Assembly (NCBI RefSeq): GCF_023555005.1
Contig: NZ_JAMJPJ010000015.1
Coordinates: 21,529-85,528 of the forward strand
Reading direction: 5' to 3'
From: Halomonas llamarensis
GTDB taxonomy: Bacteria > Pseudomonadota > Gammaproteobacteria > Pseudomonadales > Halomonadaceae
Length of the DNA stretch: 64,000 nt
The first letter of the stretch is position 1, and every line of letters begins with the position of its first letter. Under the pieces are notes generated by a model. It made no database searches, had not been told where the DNA came from, and saw only the letters and a program-made list of their open reading frames with translations. The translations under genes were made by a program, and so were the position numbers. This document shows, in pieces, positions 19,799 through 28,004 of this stretch.

Positions 19799-19983
19799 CG
19801 GCATAAATTATTCACTAATCATCCGTCTAGCTTACGCACGCCGATACTGACCGGTGTCGGCGCGCTACTTGCTATCATCACAATGCGGGCCGCCGACTGA
19901 AGCGTCATGTATGGATATAACCAACAAACAGGGCATTCGCCCAACAATAAAATTCAAGCGCTTGAAAATAAGCGTAAATAGGC

Positions 19984-20012
19984 TTTTCATTTTCCTCTTA
20001 AACCGCTAGTAT
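19984..20012 (+). promoter_or_regulatory. Sigma-70 promoter for tRNA-Pro
   Basis: TTTTCA (19984-19989) and TAGTAT (20007-20012) are separated by 17 bp and lie about 40 bp before the tRNA. A GC-containing stretch (ACGCACCG) follows the -10 as in stable-RNA discriminators. No other gene intervenes. Confidence 0.55.
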
Positions 20013-20054
20013 ACGCACCGTCTTGAGACATTAAATCGCCTCAAGCCAGACAGT

Positions 20055-20131
20055 CGGAGCGTGGCGCAGCTTGGTAGCGCGTTGCAATGGGGTTGCAAAG
20101 GTCGCAGGTTCGAATCCTGTCGCTCCGACCA
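20055..20131 (+). tRNA. tRNA-Pro (anticodon GGG)
   Basis: 77-nt cloverleaf with encoded CCA. The acceptor arms CGGAGCG and CGCTCCG pair fully and the discriminator is A. The D-loop contains AGCTTGGTAGC. The anticodon stem TTGCA/TGCAA encloses ATGGGGT, placing GGG at 34-36. The T-arm is GCAGG-TTCGAAT-CCTGT. C1-G72 is the proline identity pair. It reads CCC and CCU codons. The tRNA 3' end is a common integration site, and an IS scrap and metal-resistance genes follow. Confidence 0.95.
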
Positions 20132-20142
20132 GAATATTCCGT

Positions 20143-20183
20143 AAAAACGGCCACTTAGCTAAAAAAGCTAGTGGCCGTTTTTT
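20143..20183 (+). terminator. Intrinsic terminator after tRNA-Pro
   Basis: AAAAACGGCCACT at the left pairs with AGTGGCCGTTTTT at the right, with an inner AGCT/AGCT extension and an A-rich loop. A T-run follows directly. This is a strong, probably bidirectional, rho-independent terminator. Confidence 0.85.
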
Positions 20184-20363
20184 GTTAGGCATACTGCTAG
20201 ATGACATATAGGTGGCACCTAGCAGCCATTATCACCACAGATCTACTTGTAGCCTTAAATACACATCAAGGTGACCGTGGGTCTTGATCAACAACTCAAT
20301 GGGTCTTCCGAATGATTGATCTTGCCCAGCAACACAGTGGAAACTGGTGTAAGTGATCAATCG

Positions 20364-20430
20364 GGCTTCAAAAGCCTCTGGGCTGATCATTCCAATTGCA
20401 CTGTGCCGCCGTTGCCTGTTGTCGTCCATC
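20364..20430 (-). pseudogene. Remnant of an IS3-family transposase (OrfB C-terminus)
   Basis: Reading on the minus strand, MDDNRQRRHSAIGMISPEAFEA matches the extreme C-terminus of IS3-group transposases (consensus NxxRRHSALGxxSPxxFE); only about 22 codons are recognisable. The surrounding 93-codon frame has no other transposase motif, and no DDE catalytic core or terminal repeats are present. It sits between tRNA-Pro and the cadR gene, which suggests past transposition at the border of the metal-resistance cluster. Confidence 0.55.
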
Positions 20431-20454
20431 AGCAAGGGACTGAGAGCGTAGCGG

Positions 20455-20913
20455 CTAACCCAGGTCTTGGGCCCCACCATGCGCCGTTTCACTGATACAG
20501 TGCTGGTGGTCACTTATCACCTCAATGATTCGGCAGCTCTCTATCTTGCCACCGGCGCACTGGGTGACCATCCGCTGAAGTTCGTCCCGAAGTACAGAGA
20601 GTCGCTGAAGACGAGACTCCACTTTCTCCAAGTGATGCTTGGCAATGGCATCGACCTCCTGACAGGGCATATCGGGCTGGTCTGACATTGCCAATAGCTC
20701 ACGCACGGCGTCTACTGAGAAACCGAAATCTCGGGCATGGCGTATGAAGGTCAAGCGCCGGACGGCGTCTTCCCCGTAGCGGCGCTGCCCCCCTTCGGTA
20801 CGCAACGCATCGCGCAGTATCCCAATGCGTTCGTAATAACGCACCGTTTCTGGCTTGCAGTCTGTCCGCCTTGCTAGCTCACCGATGCTGATGCTTTGGC
20901 TCCTTGAGGGCAT
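20455..20913 (-). CDS. MerR-family heavy-metal regulator, CadR/PbrR-like
   Basis: 152 residues. N-terminal MerR winged helix: SISIGELARRTDCKPETVRYYE and GGQRRYGEDAVRRL. A long dimerisation helix leads to a metal site with Cys84, Cys119 and Cys127. Cys84 to Cys119 is 35 residues, as in MerR/ZntR/CadR sensors of divalent ions, and unlike CueR, which has serine at the first position. Extra histidines and a cysteine (HQHC) near the C-terminus resemble CadR. GGAAGGAG precedes the ATG at 20913; the frame open to 21132 overlaps zntA and is not used. It should activate the divergent ATPase gene in response to Cd, Pb or Zn. Confidence 0.88.
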   Translation of the reverse strand: MPSRSQSISIGELARRTDCKPETVRYYERIGILRDALRTEGGQRRYGEDAVRRLTFIRHARDFGFSVDAVRELLAMSDQPDMPCQEVDAIAKHHLEKVESRLQRLSVLRDELQRMVTQCAGGKIESCRIIEVISDHQHCISETAHGGAQDLG

Positions 20914-20935
20914 TGTAAAACTCCTTCCGAATGAC

Positions 20936-20966
20936 TTGAAGCTGTAGCTGCTACAAGTTTTACACT
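20936..20966 (+). promoter_or_regulatory. MerR-type promoter/operator of the metal ATPase gene
   Basis: TTGAAG (20936-20941) and TACACT (20961-20966) are separated by 19 bp, the elongated spacer characteristic of MerR-activated promoters. The spacer contains a dyad (CTGTAGC/GCTACAAG) where the regulator dimer would bind and untwist DNA. The ATPase start lies 34 bp downstream. Confidence 0.8.
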
Positions 20967-20999
20967 TCAAAACAATAACGTATCGGAAGGATAGGCACC

Positions 21000-23186
21000 A
21001 TGGAAAAGTCAACGCATACAGCAGCGCCTGGGGTATTGACGCTGCAGGTCGAAGGCATGGACTGCGGCGGTTGCGAACGCAAAGTAGAGTCCGCACTGGG
21101 GCGCTTGGACGGCATTGAGGGAGTGGCAGCAAGCTCGGTCACCGGTTCGGTGAGGATCCATTCCCAAGATCACGGGGCGCCGCCGCAAGAGACAATTGAG
21201 CGAGTCGTGAAGGAACTGGGCTACCAAGTGGTCTCGCAAGATGGGCAAAAAGACCCTTCGGCCTCTTCAACACCTTGGTGGCAAACCGCTAAAGGGCACC
21301 TGGTCATTATGACGGGAACCCTTCTTGTAGTGGCCTTTGCACTACGTATGGTCTGGCCGTCCTTGGGTAATTCCCCTTTCATCTTGGTCACTCTAGTGGG
21401 CTTGGTGCCCATCGCCCAGGGTGCCTGGGGCGCGCTGAAGATGCGCAACCCCTTCACTATTGAAATGCTGATGTGCATCGCTGCTCTTGGCGCATTGGCC
21501 ATTAATGCGGCCGCTGAGGCGGCGATGGTGGTTTTCCTGTTCGCTGTAGGGGAGCTGCTGGAAGGGGTGGCGGCTTCACGGGCGCGTCGCAGTATCTCGG
21601 CCTTAGCGAACTTAACGCCGTCCATGGCAAGGCTTATGGAAAACGGCGATGTTCGCGAGATCTCAGCGAATTCACTCAAGCCCGGTCAGCAAGTACTGGT
21701 GCGCCCTGGCGACCGCGTTCCTTGTGATGGTCGTATTTTGGCCGGAGAGTCAGATATTGATGAATCGCCCGTCAACGGTGAGTCCATACCGCGATGGCGT
21801 GCGCCGGGTGATGATATCTTTGCCGGTACAGTGAACCTTGATGCCGCCCTGGAGGTAGAGGTAACACGAGGCGCCGAGGACAACACCATTGCACGGGTTA
21901 TCCGTCTGGTCGAAGAGGCGCAGGCTGCCAAAGCCCCAATAGCGCGCTTTATCGACCGCTTTGCCTATTACTACATGCCCACGGTTGTCGTTCTCGCGCT
22001 ATTGATGGCAGTGGTACCTCCGCTGGTCTCAACGATGGCGTGGTCAGAGTCCATTTATCGTGCTCTGGCTCTGCTATTAATTGCTTGTCCCTGCGCATTA
22101 ATCATCTCAACCCCTGCCGCGATTGCGGCTGGCCTATCGGTAGGCGCTCGTCGCGGTCTGCTGATCAAAGGTGGCGCCGTGCTTGAGCAGTTGGGCAAGC
22201 TTCGCCTGATCGCTTTTGATAAGACCGGCACACTCACTGCGGGCACGCCCAGGGTTACCGACGTGGAAGACTGGACCACCGGGCAGAACGAAAACGAAGT
22301 ATTGAGGCTGGCAGCCGCCATGGAGCGTGATTCCAGTCACCCCATCGCCACAGCCATTTTCTCTCATGCGCAGCAGTTGGGTCTTGTCATCCCCCAAGGC
22401 GTTGCCAACCGCGCACTTCCCGGTCGGGGCGTCGCAGGACAGGTAGAGGGGCGTGAACTGAGTTTGATGACGCCTCGTCACTTGGCGGAACAGATCGTTC
22501 TTGACGAAGTGTTAAGCGCACGTTTAGCCAAGTTGGAAAGTACTGGCAAGAGCCTTGCCATACTCGTTGAAGGTGATCGACCACTTGGCCTGATTGCTGT
22601 ACGCGATGAGCCGCGTGAGGATGCTATCGAGGGGCTTGCCGCTCTGTCACGCCTGGGAGTCGAAGCCGTCATGCTCAGTGGCGACAATGCGCGCACGGCC
22701 AGTGCCATTGGTGGGTCTTTGGGCATTGAAGCCTATGGCGAATTAATGCCTGAAGACAAGGCTGAGCGCGTTCGTACCTGGCAAGCCGCTGGTCGTGGCC
22801 CCATCGGAAAAGTAGGAGATGGTATCAACGATGCCCCAGCACTGGCTGCAGCAGACGTAGGTATCGCCATGGGTGGCGGGACGGATGTGGCATTGGAAAC
22901 GGCGGATGCAGCCCTGTTGAAGAACCGGGTTACCAGTATCGCCGAGCTGATCGACCTGTCTCGTGCCACGCTGCGTAATGTTAAGACCAATGTGGCTCTC
23001 GCCCTCGGTCTCAAGGCTGTTTTTCTGGTTACCACGGCAATGGGTATCACCGGCATGTGGATCGCGGTGATGGCAGATACCGGTGCCACCGTATTGGTCA
23101 CCTTAAATGCCATGCGTCTATTGGGCTATCGCGTTTCATTCAGTGCCACACCGACTGAAATGCAGCAAGGGGAAGCCACGTCATGA
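21000..23186 (+). CDS. zntA: Zn/Cd/Pb-exporting P1B-type ATPase (ZntA/CadA)
   Basis: 728-residue inner-membrane heavy-metal ATPase. The N-terminal HMA domain has the GMDCGGC metal motif (Cys22, Cys25). The membrane CPC motif is at 363-365 and the phosphorylation loop DKTGT begins at Asp407. The SSHPIA, GDNARTA and GDGINDAPALA motifs of P-type ATPases follow. The last helices contain a Lys (ALGLKAVF) and MADTGAT, the Lys/Asp pair of group P1B-2, which points to Zn2+/Cd2+/Pb2+ rather than Cu+. Expression is under the adjacent MerR-type promoter. Its stop overlaps the start of the next small ORF (ATGA). Confidence 0.94.
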   Translation: MEKSTHTAAPGVLTLQVEGMDCGGCERKVESALGRLDGIEGVAASSVTGSVRIHSQDHGAPPQETIERVVKELGYQVVSQDGQKDPSASSTPWWQTAKGHLVIMTGTLLVVAFALRMVWPSLGNSPFILVTLVGLVPIAQGAWGALKMRNPFTIEMLMCIAALGALAINAAAEAAMVVFLFAVGELLEGVAASRARRSISALANLTPSMARLMENGDVREISANSLKPGQQVLVRPGDRVPCDGRILAGESDIDESPVNGESIPRWRAPGDDIFAGTVNLDAALEVEVTRGAEDNTIARVIRLVEEAQAAKAPIARFIDRFAYYYMPTVVVLALLMAVVPPLVSTMAWSESIYRALALLLIACPCALIISTPAAIAAGLSVGARRGLLIKGGAVLEQLGKLRLIAFDKTGTLTAGTPRVTDVEDWTTGQNENEVLRLAAAMERDSSHPIATAIFSHAQQLGLVIPQGVANRALPGRGVAGQVEGRELSLMTPRHLAEQIVLDEVLSARLAKLESTGKSLAILVEGDRPLGLIAVRDEPREDAIEGLAALSRLGVEAVMLSGDNARTASAIGGSLGIEAYGELMPEDKAERVRTWQAAGRGPIGKVGDGINDAPALAAADVGIAMGGGTDVALETADAALLKNRVTSIAELIDLSRATLRNVKTNVALALGLKAVFLVTTAMGITGMWIAVMADTGATVLVTLNAMRLLGYRVSFSATPTEMQQGEATS

Positions 23187-23353
23187 ATACGCCATTTTTC
23201 TGGGCGGGTCTCACCGGTAGCCTTTGGACACGCCTTGATCAACGCAATGCTGATGGTGTTGACTTCGATTACGAACAGCTTAGCGATTTACTGGCATTAT
23301 CCAACGGACTCATCGAACCTCTGGACCCCAAGCCAAAACCGAATGATAAATAA
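23183..23353 (+). CDS. Small ORF coupled to the metal ATPase, unknown function
   Basis: 56 codons starting with ATG inside the ATPase stop (ATGA), with GGGGAAG at suitable spacing. The predicted peptide begins MNTPFFWAGLTGSLW, has an acidic middle (ADGVDFDYEQLSDLL) and ends PLDPKPKPNDK. It has no membrane segment or metal-ligand cluster. I do not recognise it. The tight overlap and ribosome site support translation; a chance ORF remains possible. Confidence 0.5.
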   Translation: MNTPFFWAGLTGSLWTRLDQRNADGVDFDYEQLSDLLALSNGLIEPLDPKPKPNDK

Positions 23354-23461
23354 GACGACGATATCAACTGAGATCACCGCAACGTTGGTAGCATCCACTT
23401 GCCGCATTGTGCAGTCGCTGTCTAAGCTGTCTCAATATGCCTAATCTGAGGGAGAAGGGCT

Positions 23462-24310
23462 ATTGACGTCGCGCTGAGCTACTTAAGGCCTTGGGAATTT
23501 TCACTGACGTGGGCGACCGCCTGCGTACTGGCTATTTTTCTCTACTTGCGTGGCCTCCAACAGCGCCATCGGCTCGGTGAGCCTACAAACATAGCTCGTA
23601 CACTCGCCTACCTGCTGGGGGTGGCGGCGATCTATGGCGTCACCCTGACCCATTACGACTATCTCGCTCAGTACATGTTCTTTGCCCATCGTGCCCAACA
23701 TTTGGTATTGCATCACGCGGCCCCCTTCTTGATCGCTTTGGCAGCCCCCCTGCCAGTATTGATCGAAGGTTTGCCAATGCGAATTAGACAACTCTTTAGG
23801 GGGAGGTTAGTTGCGCGTGTACTGCACCCCACCTATAGGGTTCTTCAGCACCCGATAATCGCCCCTGTTCTATTCGTTGGACTTATCTATTTTTGGCTGA
23901 TCCCCGAGATTCACTTCGATGCCATGCTAAGCGCTGACCTATATCAGGTGATGAATTGGAGCATGGCACTGGATGGGCTACTGTTTTGGTGGCTGATCTT
24001 TGATTATCGCTCGCCGCGACAAGGTGGACTCGGCTATGGTAAGCGCATTGTCATTCTATTGGCGGTGATCCCACCGCAGATTGTCCTGGGCGCTTATATC
24101 GCTTTCAGTCAGGAAGTAATATTTGATGTCTATGAGGTTTGCGGTCGTGCTTGGCCGCTGGATCCCCTAGATGATCAACGTATTGGCGGTTTACTGACCT
24201 GGATTCCAGCCACCATGATGAGTGTTCTTGGTGTGCTTATCGTTCTTAGTTTTATATTCCGTGACGCTCGTAATGAGGATACCGTTCATGCTTCCCACCC
24301 CGCTCGCTAA
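23462..24310 (+). CDS. CtaG-like cytochrome c oxidase assembly membrane protein
   Basis: Member of the caa3_CtaG family, about 282 residues and seven predicted helices, thought to help copper insertion into oxidase. The family-typical N-terminus SYLRPWEFSLTW lies upstream of any ATG, GTG or TTG except a TTG at 23546 that would remove the first helix. The frame is closed by TGA at 23447, and an ATT at 23462 follows GGAGAAGG at ideal spacing, so an ATT start is the best reading. Conserved histidines occur in the LTHYDY and FAHRAQHLVLHH segments. The 3' end overlaps the PCuAC gene by 23 bp. Confidence 0.8.
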   Translation: MDVALSYLRPWEFSLTWATACVLAIFLYLRGLQQRHRLGEPTNIARTLAYLLGVAAIYGVTLTHYDYLAQYMFFAHRAQHLVLHHAAPFLIALAAPLPVLIEGLPMRIRQLFRGRLVARVLHPTYRVLQHPIIAPVLFVGLIYFWLIPEIHFDAMLSADLYQVMNWSMALDGLLFWWLIFDYRSPRQGGLGYGKRIVILLAVIPPQIVLGAYIAFSQEVIFDVYEVCGRAWPLDPLDDQRIGGLLTWIPATMMSVLGVLIVLSFIFRDARNEDTVHASHPAR

Positions 24311-24752
24311 TTTACCGCGCCCAATGCGTATCTTGTGTTTGACCCTTTTGCTGTTTTTCGCCATGCCCAGCGTACTATTCGCCGCAGATTTGCAGATAAG
24401 TGATGCTCGCATACGACTACTGCCGGGCGATATTCCGGCTGCGGGCTATGTCACCCTAACGAATGCTGGTGAAAACGACACGACGCTGATAGGGGCAGAG
24501 AGCGCCGCTTTTGATAACGTCTCGATACATCAAAGTGTTACTCAGGATGGAGTCGCCACCATGCAACACGTGGATCAGTTAACAGTAGCGGCGGGTGAAA
24601 AAGTTAAACTTGCTCCAGGGGGCTATCACCTAATGCTGATGAAGCGGAAGCACCCTATCGACGTCGGCGATGAAATCGAAATAACCCTATTGTTACGCAA
24701 CGGACAGCAGCTGAACGCTAAATTCCATGCAGGAGCACCCACAACACAGTAG
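24288..24752 (+). CDS. Periplasmic copper chaperone PCuAC
   Basis: 154 residues with a Sec signal peptide (about 1-33, cleaved near LFAADL). The mature part has the exact PCuAC copper motif HX10MX21HXM: His in SIHQS, Met in ATMQH, then YHLM. In known systems PCuAC passes Cu(I), together with Sco, to the CuA site of cytochrome oxidase. It starts inside the end of the CtaG-like gene with GAGGAT upstream, and the sco gene follows 11 nt later, forming a compact copper-delivery operon. Confidence 0.92.
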   Translation: MLPTPLANLPRPMRILCLTLLLFFAMPSVLFAADLQISDARIRLLPGDIPAAGYVTLTNAGENDTTLIGAESAAFDNVSIHQSVTQDGVATMQHVDQLTVAAGEKVKLAPGGYHLMLMKRKHPIDVGDEIEITLLLRNGQQLNAKFHAGAPTTQ

Positions 24753-24763
24753 GAGCAAGAAGA

Positions 24764-25342
24764 ATGCGTCAATTGTTTATGCCTGTATTCGTATCGCTGT
24801 GGCTGATGGGATGCGCTGATCAAACGTGGCAGACGAAAGATATCTCAGGCCTTATGCCTCCGTTGGCATTTGATCTTGTCGATGAAAACGGAAATGACGT
24901 GACTGCCGATCAATTCCTTGGCAAGAGCACACTGCTGTTTTTTGGTTTCACTCATTGCCCTGACATTTGTCCTACTACGCTTGCGCGCCTCGACGCTGTC
25001 ATCCAGCGGCTAGAGGGGGCTTATCGCGATGATATCCAGGTACTTTTTGTCTCTGTAGATCCCCGTCGCGATGACCCAACGACACTGAGTACCTACACAA
25101 ACGCTTTCGGCCCCCAGTTCATCGGGCTCACGGGGGACAAAGCAGCGCTTGATAAGCTTACACGCCGCTATCGTGTTACCTACGGGTATGGTGAAGAAGA
25201 TAGCAGCGGTAATTATGATGTGTCGCACTCCAGCGCGGTATTCGCTTTCAATGAGCAGGGGGAGGCCCGTGTGCTTATTCGCGATAGCGACCCCATGGAT
25301 GCGGTGGCAGCCGATATTAAAAGGCTTGTCAATGAGGGATAA
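24764..25342 (+). CDS. SCO1/SenC-family copper chaperone lipoprotein
   Basis: 192 residues. A short signal peptide ends in LMGC, a lipobox, so it is probably membrane-anchored in the periplasm. The thioredoxin-like fold has the copper-binding CPDICP motif preceded by FFGFTH, and the third ligand histidine in YDVSHSS. It delivers copper to, or reduces cysteines of, the oxidase CuA site together with PCuAC. AGGAGC lies upstream. It converges on hprS with a 22-bp gap containing a small TTGATC/GATCAA hairpin. Confidence 0.92.
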   Translation: MRQLFMPVFVSLWLMGCADQTWQTKDISGLMPPLAFDLVDENGNDVTADQFLGKSTLLFFGFTHCPDICPTTLARLDAVIQRLEGAYRDDIQVLFVSVDPRRDDPTTLSTYTNAFGPQFIGLTGDKAALDKLTRRYRVTYGYGEEDSSGNYDVSHSSAVFAFNEQGEARVLIRDSDPMDAVAADIKRLVNEG

Positions 25343-25364
25343 AAGGCTTTAATTGATCAAAAGA

Positions 25365-26738
25365 TCAAACATTGGGCGTACACGGTAGCCAAAGGGTAAA
25401 GGTCGTACCTTTCTCAGAATGGCTCTCGACCTGCACGTCACCATCGTGCCATTGAGCAATGGAGCGGACAATAGCCAGCCCAAGTCCTCCCGAGTTGGCC
25501 AGACTGGTTCTTGCTGGATCGCAGCGATAGAACCGCTCGAACACGCGGGGTAAATCATCAGGAGATAGTGCTTCACCGTAGTTATGCACCCACAATTTGA
25601 CCCATCCTTCGATGTTCGAGGTGCCGATATGAATCGGTGTTTCAAAGCGACCATAACGCAGCGCATTGGCAATAAGATTGGCCAGCGCCCTACGGAGCAG
25701 ATCGCGGTTGGCGAGAATGGTTCCATTTGACTGGTTGACTAGCCTGCGCCCTTCGTCTTCCGCCATGCCCTCGAAATACTCGCAGAGCTGCTCAACTAGC
25801 AGGCGCAGGTCAACCACTTCACGCGGGATTTCCTTCAAGGGATTTGCAGTGCGCGCCAGCAGCAGCATACTGTCAATCATTCGTGACAGACGCTCGTATT
25901 CCTCAATGTTAGATTCAAGCACCTGCCGATACTCCTCGGCGCTTCGTTCCCGGCGCAGGGTATGCTGTGTCTGCCCCAGCAGGTTAGTCAAGGGCGTCCG
26001 CAACTCATGGGCCATATCCGCAGAATGCCGGAATAGCTGAGAGAAGCCTCCCTCCAGACGATGCAGCATCCGATTGAGACCGTGACTTAGGGCAACGATC
26101 TCTTTTGCCTCACGGTCGATGTCCAAGCGACGATTTAGGTGATGCATATCGATGCGGTTGGCCTGCTCCGACAATCGCCGCAATGGGCGAAGCCCACGCC
26201 GGCTAACGCCCCACCCCAGCAAAAATGCGAATAACGCGCCAGCGGCCAAGGCCAGCCATAGCCGTAACCGGTAAGCCGCTAGCATCTGCCGTCGTTCGTC
26301 GAGTAGCTTACCGGCCACCAGCGTTAGTGAGCGCCCGTCCTGCTCGAAGGTCTGCCACGCCACTCGCGCCGGACTCTCTCCGCGCACATTATCGAGCCGT
26401 ACCCCTTCACTGGCCAGTAGATCGGGCACAGGCAGATTCCCTGGATTAACCTCGATCAGTACATTGCCCTTGGTGTCTAGTACCCACAAGAGGCTATCGC
26501 GGTTACCTAGCATGTTGGCGTAGAGTTGGGGGCGTTGGCGCAGAGCGGCAATGCTCTCACCGCCGTCAAGCAGCGTTTCCATGCGCTCCAGGCGTCCGCG
26601 CAGCATCTGGTCGTCGCGCCACGCGATCTCACGATTCAGTGTGTGATAAAGGTAGGCGCCGATGCTGCCCAGCAGCAGTACGCTGACAAGGGCAAACAGC
26701 AACGACAAGCGCGCCGCCAGAGAATGGTGGATCCGCAT
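25365..26738 (-). CDS. hprS: Sensor histidine kinase HprS (CusS-like)
   Basis: 457-residue membrane kinase. Transmembrane helix 1 is about 12-31, the periplasmic domain 32-155, and helix 2 about 158-178. HAMP follows, then the H-box MAHELRTPLTN with His244, and the HATPase domain with N-box LANLIANALRYG and GGLGLAIV. This is the CusS/HprS class of heavy-metal or oxidant sensors. The order hprS-hprR, hiuH, msrP, msrQ matches the E. coli yedVWXYZ block, so HprS (H2O2/HOCl sensing) is preferred to CusS, although the copper genes next door leave a copper-sensing role open. Confidence 0.85.
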   Translation of the reverse strand: MRIHHSLAARLSLLFALVSVLLLGSIGAYLYHTLNREIAWRDDQMLRGRLERMETLLDGGESIAALRQRPQLYANMLGNRDSLLWVLDTKGNVLIEVNPGNLPVPDLLASEGVRLDNVRGESPARVAWQTFEQDGRSLTLVAGKLLDERRQMLAAYRLRLWLALAAGALFAFLLGWGVSRRGLRPLRRLSEQANRIDMHHLNRRLDIDREAKEIVALSHGLNRMLHRLEGGFSQLFRHSADMAHELRTPLTNLLGQTQHTLRRERSAEEYRQVLESNIEEYERLSRMIDSMLLLARTANPLKEIPREVVDLRLLVEQLCEYFEGMAEDEGRRLVNQSNGTILANRDLLRRALANLIANALRYGRFETPIHIGTSNIEGWVKLWVHNYGEALSPDDLPRVFERFYRCDPARTSLANSGGLGLAIVRSIAQWHDGDVQVESHSEKGTTFTLWLPCTPNV

Positions 26739-27409
26739 TAGGCACGCGCCTCCAGCACGTAGCCCATGCCGCGCTCGGTGTGAATTAGCTTGGGGGTGTA
26801 GGCATCGTCAACCTTGGCACGTAGCCGTCGGACCGCAACTTCCACCACGTTGGTATCACTGTCAAAGTTCATCTGCCAAACCCGTGAGGCAATATAAGTG
26901 CGCGACAGCACTTCTCCTTCACGATCAAGAAACAACTCTAGCAGCGCGAACTCTTTATTGGTCAGCCCGATGCGCTCACCCTGGCGAGTCACCCGACGGC
27001 GAAGCACGTCCATCTCCAGGTCAGCCACGCGAAAGTACTCAGCCTCGCGAACCGGGCCGCGACGCCGCAGTGTTCGCACCCGCGCTAACAGCTCGACGAA
27101 AGAGAATGGCTTAATCAGGTAGTCGTCAGCGCCCAGTTCCAGCCCCTTGACACGGTATTCCACTGCATCACGGGCAGTCAGAAAAAGAACAGGGACCTGG
27201 CTGCGGCGACGGATCCGTTTCAACAGCTGCCAACCGTCAAGTCCCGGTAGCATGACGTCAAGGATGATCAGATCAAACTCACACTCTTCGATCAAATACC
27301 ACGCCTCGTAACCGTCTCGCCCCACCTCAACACGATACCCCGACTCGCTGAGCCCTTTGCTTAGGTAGTCAGCGGTCTTATGCTCGTCCTCCACCACCAA
27401 AATATGCAT
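26738..27409 (-). CDS. hprR: OmpR-family response regulator HprR (CusR-like)
   Basis: 223 residues. The receiver domain has VVEDEHK, phospho-acceptor Asp51 in [10 protein letters not shown] and Lys in KPFSF. The C-terminal winged helix runs from about residue 125 and includes [19 protein letters not shown] and [10 protein letters not shown]. Its stop overlaps the first base of hprS, so the two are coupled. It faces hiuH across a 135-bp spacer that contains a palindrome fitting the HprR box. Confidence 0.88.
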   Translation of the reverse strand: MHILVVEDEHKTADYLSKGLSESGYRVEVGRDGYEAWYLIEECEFDLIILDVMLPGLDGWQLLKRIRRRSQVPVLFLTARDAVEYRVKGLELGADDYLIKPFSFVELLARVRTLRRRGPVREAEYFRVADLEMDVLRRRVTRQGERIGLTNKEFALLELFLDREGEVLSRTYIASRVWQMNFDSDTNVVEVAVRRLRAKVDDAYTPKLIHTERGMGYVLEARA

Positions 27410-27460
27410 GCCGCCCTCCGCGAAATCGGCACAGAATAGTCGACCCCGGGCTTTTTTCCT

Positions 27461-27476
27461 ATTACAAAGCTGTAAT
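27461..27476. promoter_or_regulatory. HprR/CusR-type operator
   Basis: ATTACA-AAGC-TGTAAT is a perfect 6-bp dyad with a 4-bp centre. It lies between hprR and hiuH and resembles the remembered E. coli HprR box, which also uses ATTACA and TGTAAT half-sites. It could control both directions. Confidence 0.7.
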
Positions 27477-27544
27477 CCTGGCGTCAGGTGATTGACGAGA
27501 CAGGTGTGTCAGGATGGCGTTGTCAATTTAACAAGGAGATTCTC

Positions 27545-27967
27545 ATGACATCACGACTGACTCGACTGCCTCTACTAGGTGCTGGTATCGTCCTAAGCAG
27601 CGCCGTCGCTACTGCTATGGCCGCCGACAACCCGCTTAGTGTCCACGTGCTTAACATCCAGAATGGTCAGCCGTCGCCGGGCGTCGAGGTCGAGCTTGAG
27701 CGGCGCACCGACACAGGATGGAAATATTTGTCCACTGAAACCACCGACAACGCTGGCCGCATCTCGGCTCTTTACCCTGAGGACGAAAGCTTTGAGCCGG
27801 GCGTGTACCGCGTCACCTTCGAAACCGGCGAATGGTTCGAGGCGCGTGACACCGCTACCTTCTTCCCGGAGATTCCGGTGCTCTTCCAGGTGGAGAACAC
27901 CATGCAGCACTACCACGTGCCGATGCTGCTCAGCCCGTACGGCTACTCCACCTACCGCGGCAATTGA
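27545..27967 (+). CDS. hiuH: Periplasmic 5-hydroxyisourate hydrolase (transthyretin-like)
   Basis: 140 residues with a Sec signal peptide (cleavage near AMAADNP). The HIUase fold starts at LSVHVLN, with the conserved His, and ends in HYHVPMLLSPYGYSTYRGN, the diagnostic C-terminal tetrapeptide YRGS here being YRGN. It hydrolyses 5-hydroxyisourate in the urate pathway. The periplasmic form next to hprSR and msrPQ is the E. coli YedX arrangement. AAGGAG precedes the ATG at 27545; an upstream ATG at 27488 is not needed. Confidence 0.9.
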   Translation: MTSRLTRLPLLGAGIVLSSAVATAMAADNPLSVHVLNIQNGQPSPGVEVELERRTDTGWKYLSTETTDNAGRISALYPEDESFEPGVYRVTFETGEWFEARDTATFFPEIPVLFQVENTMQHYHVPMLLSPYGYSTYRGN

Positions 27968-27981
27968 TGATCGAATCGCTG

Positions 27982-28004
27982 GGTCGGCTCAACTGAGCCG
28001 ATCC
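27982..28004 (+). terminator. Hairpin between hiuH and msrP
   Basis: GGTCGGCTC and GAGCCGATCC pair around an AACT loop, just after hiuH. No U-run follows, so it may be a processing or attenuation hairpin rather than a full terminator. Confidence 0.4.

Noticed and set aside
25365..27409. CusSR copper two-component system
   Set aside because: Sequence class fits, but hiuH-msrPQ synteny and the palindrome favour HprSR; copper sensing is kept only as an alternative.
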